NCBI RefSeq assembly: GCF_035942955.1
Contig: NZ_DASZCQ010000217.1
Location: 1-64,000 of the forward strand
Source: DASYTH01 sp035942955
GTDB taxonomy: Bacteria > Actinomycetota > Actinomycetes > Mycobacteriales > Pseudonocardiaceae
Reading direction: 5' to 3'
DNA: 64,000 nucleotides
Positions 1-8,168 of the stretch are shown here, piece by piece; within the stretch, counting starts at the first letter, position 1; each line of letters starts with the position of its first letter. The notes beneath the pieces were generated by a model. The model was given only the letters and a program-made list of their open reading frames with translations, did not search any database and was not told the DNA's origin. Made by a program: the position numbers and the translations under genes.

Positions 1-5
1 GGCCT

Positions 6-22
6 GGGTTGGGTTGGGTGGG
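6..22 (+). other. G-quadruplex-like G-tract cluster
   Basis: Four GGG runs (6-8, 11-13, 16-18, 20-22) are separated by loops of 2, 2 and 1 bases, which fits the canonical G-quadruplex pattern. It lies in a G/T-rich stretch (1-179) in which I see no convincing gene. A 71-codon open frame there has low-complexity Gly/Trp/Ala composition and I do not believe it. Confidence 0.4.
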
Positions 23-179
23 TGGTTGCGGGCCGGTGTGGGGGGTTGGGTGTTGTGGGTGGTTGGCTGACGACGCCTGCGGGCAGGGGCTCGTTCCTCG
101 CCCCTGCCCTGGTCGTCGTGTGGCGGCCGCCCTCGCCAAAGATTGGTCGACCCCAGCGACACTTTCGAAACACGCCTTA

Positions 180-392
180 TTAGCCGCCGCAGCCGCAGGT
201 GCCGCCGCAGCAGCCGCCGGCTGATGGTCGGGCGCCGCCCTCGGACCGGCCGCCGAGCGACACCATGGACAGCAGCTTCACCGTGTCATCGTGGCCGGAG
301 GGACAGGTGGCGGGCGCGGAGGCCTCGGCCATCGGGCGCTTCACGTCGAACGTGTCGCCGCATGCCCGGCAGCGGAACTCGTAGGTCGGCAC
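180..392 (-). CDS. FmdB-family zinc-ribbon protein
   Basis: A 70-residue protein opening with VPTYEFRCRACG. This is the usual FmdB/CxxC_CxxC_SSSS start: Cys8 and Cys11 form the first knuckle and Cys30-x3-His34 replaces the usual second CxxC. The tail is a Gly/Cys-rich GGCCGGTCGCGG. I chose the GTG at 392 because family members begin at this Pro-Thr-Tyr-Glu; the open frame continues upstream over the neighbouring methyltransferase gene. The family is named after a regulator of formamidase genes, but most members have no proven function. It lies at the end of a minus-strand group with the methyltransferase and pat genes. Confidence 0.75.
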   Translation of the reverse strand: MPTYEFRCRACGDTFDVKRPMAEASAPATCPSGHDDTVKLLSMVSLGGRSEGGARPSAGGCCGGTCGCGG

Positions 393-396
393 GACC

Positions 397-960
397 TTAT
401 TGTGCCCGACGCGCCTGGAAGCGGAAGCGATGCGCGGCGGCACGCACCTCGACGTCGGTGAAGCCGGCCGCCCGCAGCCGGTCCGGCAGGGTCCGCGGGT
501 CGACCGGCACGCATGTGTCGCCAAGGTGGATCACCCGCCACCGCAGGCTCGGCAGGCTGTCCATCCCCGCGAACACGCCGCCCGGCCGGACCACCCGGAA
601 CGCCTCGGCGAACAGCCGGTCCTGCAACTGCGGCGACGGCACGTGGTGCAGCATCGTGAAGCACACCGCCGCGCTGAACTCGTTGTCCGGCAGGGGCATC
701 CGGGCGCCGTCGCCGTGCACCACGCGCACCGGGTCGGCGAACCGCCCGTCCAGGTAGCTGACCATGGCCGGATCCACCTCGAGCGCCGTCAGCCGCCCGG
801 TTCGGCGGGCCAGCACCGCCGTGGTGACCCCGAAGCCGGGCCCGATCTCGAGCACGTCCGCCCCGAGGTCGACGCCGTGCAGCGCCCAGGGGAGCAGCTG
901 GTCCTCGACCGCGCGGGCCCAGGACGCGGACCGGCACAGCCGGCGGTGGATCCAGTTCAC
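397..960 (-). CDS. class I SAM-dependent methyltransferase
   Basis: A 187-residue protein with the Rossmann motif I VLEIGPGFG at about residues 37-45, an acidic motif at the end of beta2 (ALEVDP), the motif IV region AVCFTMLHHV, and the post-motif VVRPGGVF typical of the UbiE/Methyltransf_11 group. Substrate unknown. The GTG start (960-958) overlaps the stop of the upstream aminotransferase by four bases (GTGA, 957-960), so translation is probably coupled. It ends five bases before the FmdB-like start. Confidence 0.82.
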   Translation of the reverse strand: MNWIHRRLCRSASWARAVEDQLLPWALHGVDLGADVLEIGPGFGVTTAVLARRTGRLTALEVDPAMVSYLDGRFADPVRVVHGDGARMPLPDNEFSAAVCFTMLHHVPSPQLQDRLFAEAFRVVRPGGVFAGMDSLPSLRWRVIHLGDTCVPVDPRTLPDRLRAAGFTDVEVRAAAHRFRFQARRAQ

Positions 961-2012
961 GAGCGCGGGAAGGCGCGCGCGGCCGCCAGGAAGGCGTCGT
1001 TCTCCTCACGCAGCCCGATCGTGACCCGGCTGCCGGCGCCGGCGAACGAGCGGACCAGGACCTTGTGGTCGGCGCAGTGCTCGTTGAACGCCATGGTGCG
1101 CTCCCCGAGCGGCAGCCAGACGAAGTTGCCCTCCGACCCGGGCACCTCGTAGCCCAGCGCGAGCAGCTCGTCGCGGACCCGCCGGCGCTCGGCGACCACG
1201 GCCGCGCACCGCGCCCGCAGCTCGTCGGCGACGTCCAGCGAGGCCAGCGCGGCGGCCTGGGCGAGCCGGCTGACCGAGAACGGGATCGCGACCTTGCGCA
1301 TGCCGGCGGCCACGTGCTCGGGCGCCACGCAGTAGCCGACCCGCGCCCCGGCAAGGCCGTACGCCTTGGAGAACGTGCGCAGCAGCGCCAGGTTGTCCCG
1401 CTCGTCGACCAGCCGCAGGCCGTCGGGCACCTCGGGATCGGTCACGAACTCCCGGTAGGCCTCGTCCAGCACCACCAGCACGTGGTCGGGCACCGCGTCC
1501 AGGAACCGCTCGAGCGCGGCGGCGTGCACGACGGTGCCGGTGGGGTTGTTCGGGTTGCAGACGAACACGATCCGGGTCGCCTCGGTGATCGCGGCCAGCA
1601 GGGCGCCGGTGTCCTGCACGTGGTCGGGGGTGAGCGGCACGCGCACGTCCCTGGCCCCGACGATCTGGGTGAGGATCGGGTACGCCTCGAACGAGCGCCA
1701 CGGGAAGACCACCTCGTCGCCCGGCATGCACAGGGCCTGGATGAGCTGCTGGGTCAGGCTGACCGAGCCGGCGCCGATGGCGATCCGCCCGGCGTCCACG
1801 GCGAGCTCGCCGGCGAGCCGGGCCAGCAGATCGTCCGACGACCAGAGCGGGTACCGGTTGACCTCGCCGGCCGCCTCGGTGATCGCGGCGACGACCGAGT
1901 CGGGTGGCGGGGTCGCCACCTCGTTGCTGGACAGGACGACCGCGCCGGGGATCTTGCGTCCGGGCACGTAGTCGGGGATCCCGGCCAGGTCTGCGCGCAC
2001 TGTGATGGCCAT
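957..2012 (-). CDS. pat: aromatic amino acid / histidinol-phosphate aminotransferase
   Basis: A 351-residue fold-type I PLP enzyme. It has NPNNPTG (about 153-159), the PLP-contacting Asp183 in LDEAY, and the Schiff-base Lys216 in TFSKAYGLAGARVGY. From memory it closely resembles M. tuberculosis HisC2/Pat (Rv3772), which transaminates aromatic 2-oxo acids; a HisC role is the alternative. I chose the ATG at 2012 because the N-terminus (AITVRADLAGIPDYVPG) then matches family length and a CATGAT -10-like box ends 7 nt upstream. ATG codons at 2021 and 2024 are alternatives. It is divergent from the hydrolase at 2053 and coupled to the downstream methyltransferase. Confidence 0.85.
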   Translation of the reverse strand: MAITVRADLAGIPDYVPGRKIPGAVVLSSNEVATPPPDSVVAAITEAAGEVNRYPLWSSDDLLARLAGELAVDAGRIAIGAGSVSLTQQLIQALCMPGDEVVFPWRSFEAYPILTQIVGARDVRVPLTPDHVQDTGALLAAITEATRIVFVCNPNNPTGTVVHAAALERFLDAVPDHVLVVLDEAYREFVTDPEVPDGLRLVDERDNLALLRTFSKAYGLAGARVGYCVAPEHVAAGMRKVAIPFSVSRLAQAAALASLDVADELRARCAAVVAERRRVRDELLALGYEVPGSEGNFVWLPLGERTMAFNEHCADHKVLVRSFAGAGSRVTIGLREENDAFLAAARAFPRS

Positions 2013-2052
2013 GTCCAGCATCATGCCATTGGCTGCGAATACGCTCTTGGGC

Positions 2053-2814
2053 GTGACCTCAGCACAACCGGTGCGCATCGGCGGCAACACGGCGCTGCCC
2101 GCCCGCCGCGAGCCGCTCACGCTGTCCACTTCGGACGGTCTACGGTTGGTCGGGGAGCTGGCCCTGCCCGCCGGCGCCGACCCGCGCGCGACGCTGGTCT
2201 GCCTGCACCCGCTGCCCACGCACGGCGGGATGATGGACTCCCACCTGATCCGCAAGGCCGCCTTCCGGTTGCCCGCGCTGGCCGGTCTCGCCGTGCTGCG
2301 GTTCAACACCAGGGGCACCGTCAGCGAGGCCGGGCGCAGCGACGGCCGGTTCTCCGAGGGGCGCGACGAGCGCCTCGACGTCGCCGCGGCGTTGGACCTC
2401 TGCCGGTCCCGCGGCCTGCCCGAGGTGTGGGTGGTGGGCTGGTCGTTCGGCTCCGAGCTGGCGCTGATGTACGGGCTCGACCCGCTCGTGCGGGGCGCGG
2501 TGCTGATCTCGCCGCCGCTCAGGCGCGCCCGGCCGGAGCACCTGCGGGCCTGGGGCGAGTCCGGCCGGCCCGTGGTCTGCCTGGTGCCCGAGCTGGACGA
2601 CTTCCTGCGGCCGCCGGAGGCGCGCGAGCGGTTCGCCGCCGTCCCGCAGGCCAAGGTGATCGATTTCCCGGGCGCCAAGCACCTGTTCGTCGGCCAGGCC
2701 GACGAGGTGCTCGACGCGGTGGTGGCCGCGGTCGCGCCCGACCTGCCGACCCCGCTGCCGCGCACCTGGGCGGGGGAATACGAGACCCGCAAAGTCACCA
2801 TCGTGGACGGCTGA
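2053..2814 (+). CDS. alpha/beta hydrolase
   Basis: A 253-residue alpha/beta hydrolase with the nucleophile elbow GWSFG (Ser131), an oxyanion-side HPLPTHGG loop (52-59), an RFNTRG strand, a late acidic residue in PELDDF and the catalytic His in GAKHLF. It resembles the cytosolic serine hydrolases that share LRFNTRGTG-like motifs; substrate unknown. Start: a TACGCT box (2040-2045) ends 7 nt before the GTG at 2053, suggesting a leaderless mRNA. GTG 2071 is an alternative. The stop overlaps the next ATG by one base (TGATG), so the two hydrolases are probably co-translated. Confidence 0.75.
   Translation: MTSAQPVRIGGNTALPARREPLTLSTSDGLRLVGELALPAGADPRATLVCLHPLPTHGGMMDSHLIRKAAFRLPALAGLAVLRFNTRGTVSEAGRSDGRFSEGRDERLDVAAALDLCRSRGLPEVWVVGWSFGSELALMYGLDPLVRGAVLISPPLRRARPEHLRAWGESGRPVVCLVPELDDFLRPPEARERFAAVPQAKVIDFPGAKHLFVGQADEVLDAVVAAVAPDLPTPLPRTWAGEYETRKVTIVDG
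2124..2136. repeat. dispersed GTCC-N5-GGAC motif, first of 16 copies
   Basis: Sixteen copies of the 13-bp interrupted palindrome start at 2124, 3999, 4583, 11443, 23458, 29712, 30319, 40837, 41392, 45999, 46191, 50626, 52344, 54045, 62481 and 62853. All lie inside genes. Spacers are mostly purine-NNN-pyrimidine and often A/T-rich, and some full 13-mers recur: GTCCACTTCGGAC (2124, 46191; reverse complement at 11443), GTCCACAACGGAC (3999, 45999), GTCCGAAATGGAC (30319, 50626). Confidence 0.5.
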
Positions 2815-3584
2815 TGCACTTCTCAGACACCGGAACCGGCATCCCGCTGGTGCTGCTGCCGGCGTTTCCGTTCGACTCCCGGCTGTGGGACCGCGCCCGC
2901 ACCGGGCTGGCCGAGTACGCCAGGGTGATCACGCCCGACCCGCGCGGCTTCGGCCGCACCCCGCTCGACGACGCCGAGCCCGATCTGGCCGTGGTCGCCG
3001 CCGACGTGGTGGCGCTGCTCGACCGGCTGTCCCTGGACCGGGTCGTGCTCGGCGGCTGCTCGATGGGCGGCTACGTGGCCATGGCCGTGCTGCGCCTGGC
3101 TCCGGAACGGGTCGGCGGGCTCGTGCTGATCGACACCAGGCCGGCCGCGGATGTCCAGCAGGCCAAGGAGAACCGGTACGCGATGGCCGAGCGGGCCGAG
3201 CGCGAGGGCGTCGCCGGCTGGCTGGCCGACCAGATGCTCCCGGTGCTGCTCGGCCCGACCACCCTCGAGCGCCGCCCGGACGTCGTCGACACCGTCCGGC
3301 GCCTCCTCGAGGAGGCCCCGCCCGCGTCGGTCGCCTGGGCCCAGCGCGCCATGGCCGCCCGCCCCGACTCCAGCGCCACCCTGCGCGAGGCCGGCGTCCC
3401 CGCGCTCATCCTGCACGGCGAGCAGGACGCCCTCATCCCGACCGAGGCCGCCGACGGCATGGCCGAGCTGCTCGGCACCGAGGCGGTGGTGCTCCCCGAG
3501 ACCGGGCACCTGCCGCCGCTCGAGGTGCCCGCCGAGCTGACCGCGGCGGTCAGCGGTTTCCTACCCCTCGGGTTCGAGCGGTAG
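2814..3584 (+). CDS. alpha/beta hydrolase
   Basis: A 256-residue alpha/beta hydrolase fold protein. The nucleophile is Ser83 in GGCSMGG, the acid is Asp in LHGEQDALIP and the base is His in ETGHLPPLE. The N-terminal GIPLVLLPAFPFDSRLWD and DPRGFGRT are typical of the 3-oxoadipate enol-lactonase/BioH-like group. There are no neighbouring aromatic-catabolism genes, so the substrate is open. The start overlaps the previous stop (TGATG). The 3' end overlaps the convergent cyclase gene by 24 bp. Confidence 0.78.
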   Translation: MHFSDTGTGIPLVLLPAFPFDSRLWDRARTGLAEYARVITPDPRGFGRTPLDDAEPDLAVVAADVVALLDRLSLDRVVLGGCSMGGYVAMAVLRLAPERVGGLVLIDTRPAADVQQAKENRYAMAERAEREGVAGWLADQMLPVLLGPTTLERRPDVVDTVRRLLEEAPPASVAWAQRAMAARPDSSATLREAGVPALILHGEQDALIPTEAADGMAELLGTEAVVLPETGHLPPLEVPAELTAAVSGFLPLGFER

Positions 3585-4562
3585 CCGCGGCACCCGCACC
3601 GCATCGGCGCGGCGCAGCACCGAGGCGCGCAGCCGAGCGTAGCCGCGCACCGACACCGGCCGGCGGTGGCGGATGACGTAGGACGGGTGGTCGGCGAGCG
3701 CGTCGGCCAGCTCGCGGTCGATCAGCACGGTGCCGGGGCGGGCGATCGAGGCCAGCCGGCTGGCCAGGTTGACGACCGAGCCGTAGACGTCGCCGAACCG
3801 GTTGAGCACCCGCCCGTAGGCCAGCCCGGCGCGCAGCAGCGGCAGCTCCGCCAGCTCCTCGGCCCGCTCCAGCAGGGTCAGCGCGATCTCCGCGCCCCGC
3901 TCCGGGCCGCCGGCCGTGAACAGCACCTCGTCTCCGATCATCTTCACGATCCGGCCGTGCGCCTCGGCGACCACCTCGGCGGTGACCGCGTCGAACCTGT
4001 CCACAACGGACACCAGCTCGGCCTCGCTGGAGCGCCGGGTGAACGCGGTGAAGCCGACCATGTCGGCGAACCCGACCACCTCGTGCCGCGCGTCGGTGTC
4101 GTCGCCCTGCGCCGCGAGCGCCCGGCCGGAGTACGCGGCCAGGTGCCGGCGCCAGGAGAACGACTGCAGCCGCTCGAGGTCGGGCACCAGCCGCTCGATG
4201 AACCGGCTCAGCGCCCGCTCGTCGGCGGCCAGCTCGGGGTCGGCGACCAGGATGTCGCGCAGCGTCTCCACCTGGGACTCGGCCAGCCGCCCCAGCTGCT
4301 GACCCATCACCCTGGCCAGCGCGCTGGCCTGCGCCGGGTCGGTGATGCCGGCCTGGATCAGCTCGTTGGCCGTGCGCAGCGCCGCCAGGTCGCCGTCGGT
4401 GAACACGACGGCGTCGTCCGGCACTGCGGCGAACCCCAGCGAGTGCCACAGCTCGGTGGCGCGCTCAAGCGGCACCCCGGACTTGGCGGCGACCTCGAGG
4501 CGGGTGTACCTCCGCTTGCCGCCGAGCAGGATCTCCTCGAGCCGCTGCGGGAGATCGGTCAC
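3561..4562 (-). CDS. class III adenylate cyclase with N-terminal regulatory domain
   Basis: A 333-residue cytosolic cyclase. The C-terminal catalytic domain keeps every key residue I would expect for an adenylate cyclase: metal-binding Asp167 (FADMVGFT) and Asp211 (MIGDE), adenine-selecting Lys207 and Asp258, and transition-state residues Asn265 and Arg269 (VNLASR). Residues 1-150 look like the helical Ad_Cy_reg domain of Rv1264, where it senses pH; that role here is inferred. The GTG start overlaps the stop of the universal stress gene by four bases (GTGA, 4559-4562). Confidence 0.88.
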   Translation of the reverse strand: MTDLPQRLEEILLGGKRRYTRLEVAAKSGVPLERATELWHSLGFAAVPDDAVVFTDGDLAALRTANELIQAGITDPAQASALARVMGQQLGRLAESQVETLRDILVADPELAADERALSRFIERLVPDLERLQSFSWRRHLAAYSGRALAAQGDDTDARHEVVGFADMVGFTAFTRRSSEAELVSVVDRFDAVTAEVVAEAHGRIVKMIGDEVLFTAGGPERGAEIALTLLERAEELAELPLLRAGLAYGRVLNRFGDVYGSVVNLASRLASIARPGTVLIDRELADALADHPSYVIRHRRPVSVRGYARLRASVLRRADAVRVPRLPLEPEG

Positions 4563-5011
4563 GTGGTGTGCACGATGAGAACGTCCACCCGGGACTTGCG
4601 GGCCGCCTCCGACGGCACCGACCCGAGGATGCGCCCGGCCAGCGTGTTGAGCCCGCGGTTGCCGACCACCAGCAGGTCCGCCGCCCGCTCGGCGACCACC
4701 CTGGCCAGCGTCGGCACCGGCTCGCCGTCCACGACCACCGTGTCGACCTTGGTGGCGCCCGCGGCCCTTGCCCGCTCGCTGGCCGTGCGCACCGCCTCCT
4801 CGGCCGGCGTCGAGCCGACCACCTGGTAGGCGACGTCCTGGCCGAGCTGGTCCTGGACCCGGGCGAGGTCCTCGGCCCGTGCCGGGTGGTACGCGCTCAC
4901 GATCACCAACGTGGCGCCGGTGTCCGCGGCGATCAGCGCGGCCCGGTCGACCGCGCGGAACGAGGAGTCCGAGCCGTCCGTGCCGACGACAATGGTCTGA
5001 TATGCGGCCAT
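4559..5011 (-). CDS. universal stress protein (UspA family)
   Basis: A 150-residue single-domain USP. It starts with the beta1 strand IVVGTDGSDSS and carries the ATP-binding signature G-x2-G-x9-G-S (GNRGLNTLAGRILGS) near residue 120. A strong Shine-Dalgarno sequence GGAGGAAAA directly precedes the ATG at 5011. It is the first gene of a two-gene operon with the adenylate cyclase. Some mycobacterial USPs bind cAMP, so the pairing may be functional; that is inference. Confidence 0.88.
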   Translation of the reverse strand: MAAYQTIVVGTDGSDSSFRAVDRAALIAADTGATLVIVSAYHPARAEDLARVQDQLGQDVAYQVVGSTPAEEAVRTASERARAAGATKVDTVVVDGEPVPTLARVVAERAADLLVVGNRGLNTLAGRILGSVPSEAARKSRVDVLIVHTT

Positions 5012-5054
5012 TTTTCCTCCGCGTAGATCGCTACTGGCGAGTAATCTACCGCGC

Positions 5055-5501
5055 ATGGATGCCGCCGACATGTTGGAAGTCGCCCGCGAGGAGGCCAGGG
5101 CCGGCCGCGCGGAGGGCGGCATCCCGATCGGCGCCGCGCTGTTCGGACCCGACGGCGAGCTGTGGGGCCGGGGCCGCAACCGCCGCGTGCAGGACGGCGA
5201 CCCGTCCATGCACGGCGAGACGAGCGCGTTCCGCAACGCCGGGCGGCGGCGCGGCTACCGCGGCAGCACCATGGTCACCACGCTGTCACCGTGCTGGTAC
5301 TGCAGCGGGTTGGTGCGCCAGTTCGGCATCTCCCGGGTGCTCATCGGCGAGGCCACCACGTTCTCCGGCGGCCACGACTGGCTCGCCGAGCACGGCGTCG
5401 AGATCACGATCATGGACGACCCGGAGTGCGTGGCGATGATGAACGCCTTCATCGCCGAGCACCCCGAACTCTGGTTCGAGGACATCGGAACGGACGGTTA
5501 G
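5055..5501 (+). CDS. cytosine deaminase, yeast FCY1-like
   Basis: A 148-residue zinc deaminase. Zinc ligands are His53 (with catalytic Glu55 in HGE) and Cys80/Cys83 in SPCWYC. The C-terminal AFIAEHPELWFEDIG strongly recalls yeast cytosine deaminase (FCY1), in which the WFEDIG tail closes the active site; length is also similar. Expected reaction: cytosine to uracil. A guanine or other nucleobase deaminase is less likely given that tail. Start: TAATCT (5042-5047) ends 7 nt before the ATG, so the mRNA is probably leaderless. Confidence 0.82.
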   Translation: MDAADMLEVAREEARAGRAEGGIPIGAALFGPDGELWGRGRNRRVQDGDPSMHGETSAFRNAGRRRGYRGSTMVTTLSPCWYCSGLVRQFGISRVLIGEATTFSGGHDWLAEHGVEITIMDDPECVAMMNAFIAEHPELWFEDIGTDG

Positions 5502-5508
5502 GGGTGCC

Positions 5509-6630
5509 CTAGCCCCTCGCGCGGCCGGGGGTGGGGCGGCGCACCCGGGGCTTGGTCGGCTCGTCGCCGTCGACGTCGGGTTCCCAGTGCTCCTTGGGCG
5601 GGCCGCCGACCGGCTTGATCGTCTTGGTGGGGGCGTCGGCCGTCTCGGTGGCCGGCTTGGGTGCGGGCGCCGGCACCTGCTTGGGCTCGGGCGCGTGCTC
5701 CTCGGGCAGCGGGTCGAGGGCCGGGGCGGCGTTCTCCAGGGCGAGGTGCGCGTCGGCCAGCAGTCCGCGCGCGGCGTGCAGCTGCTCGGCGAGCTTGGCG
5801 CGCAGCTGCCGCAGGGCGGTGACCCGCTGGGCCGCGTGGCTGATCCGCCGGTTGGCCTCCTCGGTGGCCTCGCGCACCCGGCGGTGCGCCTCCTCGGTCG
5901 CCTCCCGCACCCGCGCGGTCGCCTCTGTGATCGCCTCGTGCCGGCGCTTGGCCGCCTCCTCGGTGGCCTCCCGGACCCGGCGCTCGGCCTCGGCCTTGCT
6001 GGTGGCCTCCTGCTCGGCGAGCGCGCGCATGGACTCGGTGCGCCGCGCGGCCATGGCGATCTCGAAGTCCTCCTCGACCTGGGCGCGCCGCTGCTGGGCC
6101 TCGGCGTCGAGCCGGGTCCGCTCGTCCTCGGCCGCCCGACGGATCTTGTCCGCCTCGTCGCGGGCCTTCTCCAGCACGCCGCGGTGCTCGGCCTCCATCT
6201 CGGCCTTGCGCGCGTCCAGCTCGGCGAGCTGCTTCTCGTAGTTCTGCCGCAACGCGCCCGCGTCCGCCTCGGCCTTGGCCCGGATGTGCCCGGCCTCCGC
6301 CTCGGCCCTTGCCTTGGTCTCGCCCGCCTCGTCCTGGGCCAGCCGCAGCATCCGTTGTAGGCGCTCGCTCAACCCCTCGAGGGTGGTCGGCGGCAGCGAG
6401 AGCCGCTCAACCTGGCCGCGCAGCTCGTCGATCTGGCTCCGCGCGGCCTCCAGCTGCCGTGCCAGGTCGTCCGCCTGCGCCACGGCGTTGTCGCGATCGG
6501 CCGCCAGCAGGTCGAGCTGGTTCTGCACCTGTTCGAGATGCTCGTCGACCTGAAGTCGGTTGTAGCCTCGCTTCGCGACATCGAAGCCGGGCCCCAGCGG
6601 TACGAGATCGTGATCCGCGCCCAAAGCCAT
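5509..6630 (-). CDS. DivIVA-like coiled-coil protein
   Basis: A 373-residue protein. Residues about 10-35 (FDVAKRGYNRLQVDEHLEQV) match the DivIVA N-terminal membrane-curvature module. Residues about 28-285 are almost continuous Ala/Glu/Arg-rich coiled coil with repeated REATEEA(H/N)RR units near residues 230-265. A Pro-rich tail follows from about residue 295. Likely a polar or cytoskeletal scaffold of the DivIVA/Scy/FilP kind; the exact role is unknown. Start: TAGCGT lies 7 nt upstream of ATG 6630, supporting that start over GTG 6636. The 3' end is 7 bp from the convergent deaminase stop. Confidence 0.78.
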   Translation of the reverse strand: MALGADHDLVPLGPGFDVAKRGYNRLQVDEHLEQVQNQLDLLAADRDNAVAQADDLARQLEAARSQIDELRGQVERLSLPPTTLEGLSERLQRMLRLAQDEAGETKARAEAEAGHIRAKAEADAGALRQNYEKQLAELDARKAEMEAEHRGVLEKARDEADKIRRAAEDERTRLDAEAQQRRAQVEEDFEIAMAARRTESMRALAEQEATSKAEAERRVREATEEAAKRRHEAITEATARVREATEEAHRRVREATEEANRRISHAAQRVTALRQLRAKLAEQLHAARGLLADAHLALENAAPALDPLPEEHAPEPKQVPAPAPKPATETADAPTKTIKPVGGPPKEHWEPDVDGDEPTKPRVRRPTPGRARG

Positions 6631-6666
6631 GTGCACTACGCTACCGCTCCCCGGCGCGGGCGAAAC

Positions 6667-7998
6667 TCATACACCTCGGAATCGGTTGATCTGACCGAAA
6701 AGTCTGTTGCGCAGCTCATGATCACGCACGCCGAGTCCCTCGCGCGGCGCCAGGCACAGCACGCCGACCTTGCCCTGGTGCACGTTGCGGTGCACGTCGT
6801 GGGCGGCCTGCCCGGTCTGCGCCAACGGGTACACCTTGGACAGTGTGGGATGGATCTTGCCGCGGGCGATGAGCCGGTTGGCCTCCCAGGCTTCCCGGTA
6901 GTTGGCGAAGTGTGAGCCGATGATCCGCTTGAGGTGCATCCACAGGTAGCGGTTGTCGTAGCTGTGCAGGAAGCCACTGGTCGATGCGCAGGTGACGATC
7001 GTGCCGCCGCGCCGGGCCACGTACACGCTGGCGCCGAAGGTCTCCCGGCCGGGGTGCTCGAACACGATGTCCGGGTCGTCGCCACCGGTCAGCTCCCGGA
7101 TCCGGGCCCCGAACCGCTTCCATTCGCGCGGATCCTGCGTGTGCTCGTCGGTCCAGAACCGGTAGTCCTCGGCCTTGCGGTCGATGATCAGCTCGGCGCC
7201 CATGCTCCGGCAGATCTCCGCCTTCTGCGGGCTGGACACCACGCACACCGGGGTGGCCCCACCGTTGAGGGCGAACTGCGTTGCGTAGGACCCGAGGCCC
7301 CCGGACGCGCCCCAGATCAGCACCACGTCACCCTGCTTCATGGCGGCGCCGTTGCGAGTGACGAGCTGGCGGTAGGCCGTGGAGTTGACCAGACCGGGGG
7401 CGGCCGCCTCCTCCCAGGTCAGGTGGGCCGGTTTGGGCATCAGCTGGTTGGCCTTGACCAGGGCCAGCTCGGCCAGCCCGCCGAAGTTGGTCTCGAAGCC
7501 CCAGATCCGCTGCTCGGGGTCGAGCATCGTGTCGTCGTGCCCGTCCGGGTGCTCCAGCTCCACCGACAGGCAGTGCGCGACCACCTCGTCTCCGGGCTGC
7601 CAGGCGTTGACCCCGACGCCGGTGCGCAGCACCACGCCGGCCAGGTCCGAGCCGACCACGTGGTAGGGCAGGTCGTGCCGCTTGGCCAGCGGCGAGGTCT
7701 TGCCGTAGCGCTGCAGGAAGCCGAACGTGGGCAGCGGCTCGAAGATCGACGTCCACACCGTGTTGTAGTTGATGGCGCTGGCCATCACCGCCACCAGCGC
7801 CTCGCCCGGCCCGACCTCCGGGGTGGCCACCTCGTCCAGGTGCAGCGACTTGCGCGGATCCTTGTCGGCCGGGTCCAGGCCCTCGAACATGTCGACCTCG
7901 TCGGCCCGCACGGTGATCCCGCGATAGCTCTCCGGCACCGGTAGGGCGCCGACCTCGGCCAGCTCGTCGGCCATGATCGCGTCGAGGATCTTCTGCAT
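6667..7998 (-). CDS. ccr: crotonyl-CoA carboxylase/reductase
   Basis: A 443-residue medium-chain reductase of the Ccr type, reductively carboxylating crotonyl-CoA to (2S)-ethylmalonyl-CoA with NADPH. Evidence: MQKILDAIMADE start, INYNTVWTSIFEP, the nucleotide loop GASGGLGSYATQFA, the CO2-site surroundings FEHPGRETFGASVYVARRGG, and NYREAWEANRLIARGKIHP. Ccr serves the ethylmalonyl-CoA pathway or supplies a polyketide extender unit. Start: GGAGGCGC lies about 9 nt upstream of ATG 7998. A perfect 18-bp palindrome sits 44 bp upstream of the start. Confidence 0.93.
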   Translation of the reverse strand: MQKILDAIMADELAEVGALPVPESYRGITVRADEVDMFEGLDPADKDPRKSLHLDEVATPEVGPGEALVAVMASAINYNTVWTSIFEPLPTFGFLQRYGKTSPLAKRHDLPYHVVGSDLAGVVLRTGVGVNAWQPGDEVVAHCLSVELEHPDGHDDTMLDPEQRIWGFETNFGGLAELALVKANQLMPKPAHLTWEEAAAPGLVNSTAYRQLVTRNGAAMKQGDVVLIWGASGGLGSYATQFALNGGATPVCVVSSPQKAEICRSMGAELIIDRKAEDYRFWTDEHTQDPREWKRFGARIRELTGGDDPDIVFEHPGRETFGASVYVARRGGTIVTCASTSGFLHSYDNRYLWMHLKRIIGSHFANYREAWEANRLIARGKIHPTLSKVYPLAQTGQAAHDVHRNVHQGKVGVLCLAPREGLGVRDHELRNRLFGQINRFRGV

Positions 7999-8041
7999 CA
8001 CCAAGCGCCTCCGCGGTTAACGCCAGCTCACTCACACCTGA

Positions 8042-8059
8042 CGTTACCGGCCGGTAACG
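8042..8059. promoter_or_regulatory. 18-bp perfect palindrome upstream of ccr
   Basis: CGTTACCGGCCGGTAACG is a perfect 9+9 palindrome 44 bp upstream of the ccr start. On the minus strand it contains a TAACGT box that could serve as a -10 element, so a bound repressor would block the promoter. It looks like a TetR-family operator. A related sequence (TTTACCGATCAGTAGC, 9687-9702) overlaps the epimerase promoter, and the half-site CGTTAYSGG also occurs in the repeat before the tetR gene. Confidence 0.6.
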
Positions 8060-8168
8060 GTACAGATCCAGGCCAGTGTGACGCGTCACCCAGTCGTTCT
8101 TGACCGGCCGGCCAACCAAGGCGCACACTCGAAGCGGCAGGGTTCATGACAGTTGGAGGTGGTTTGCC

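Noticed and set aside
9..224. 71-codon frame at the window start
   Set aside because: Low-complexity Gly/Trp then poly-Ala sequence, overlapping the zinc-ribbon gene on the other strand.
957..2819. Aminotransferase frame extended to 620 residues
   Set aside because: The upstream 268 residues are low-complexity, antisense to the hydrolase gene, and family members begin near 2012.
1065..3584. 839-codon plus-strand frame over the pat and hydrolase genes
   Set aside because: Only the last 256 codons are real (2814-3584); the start is antisense to pat.
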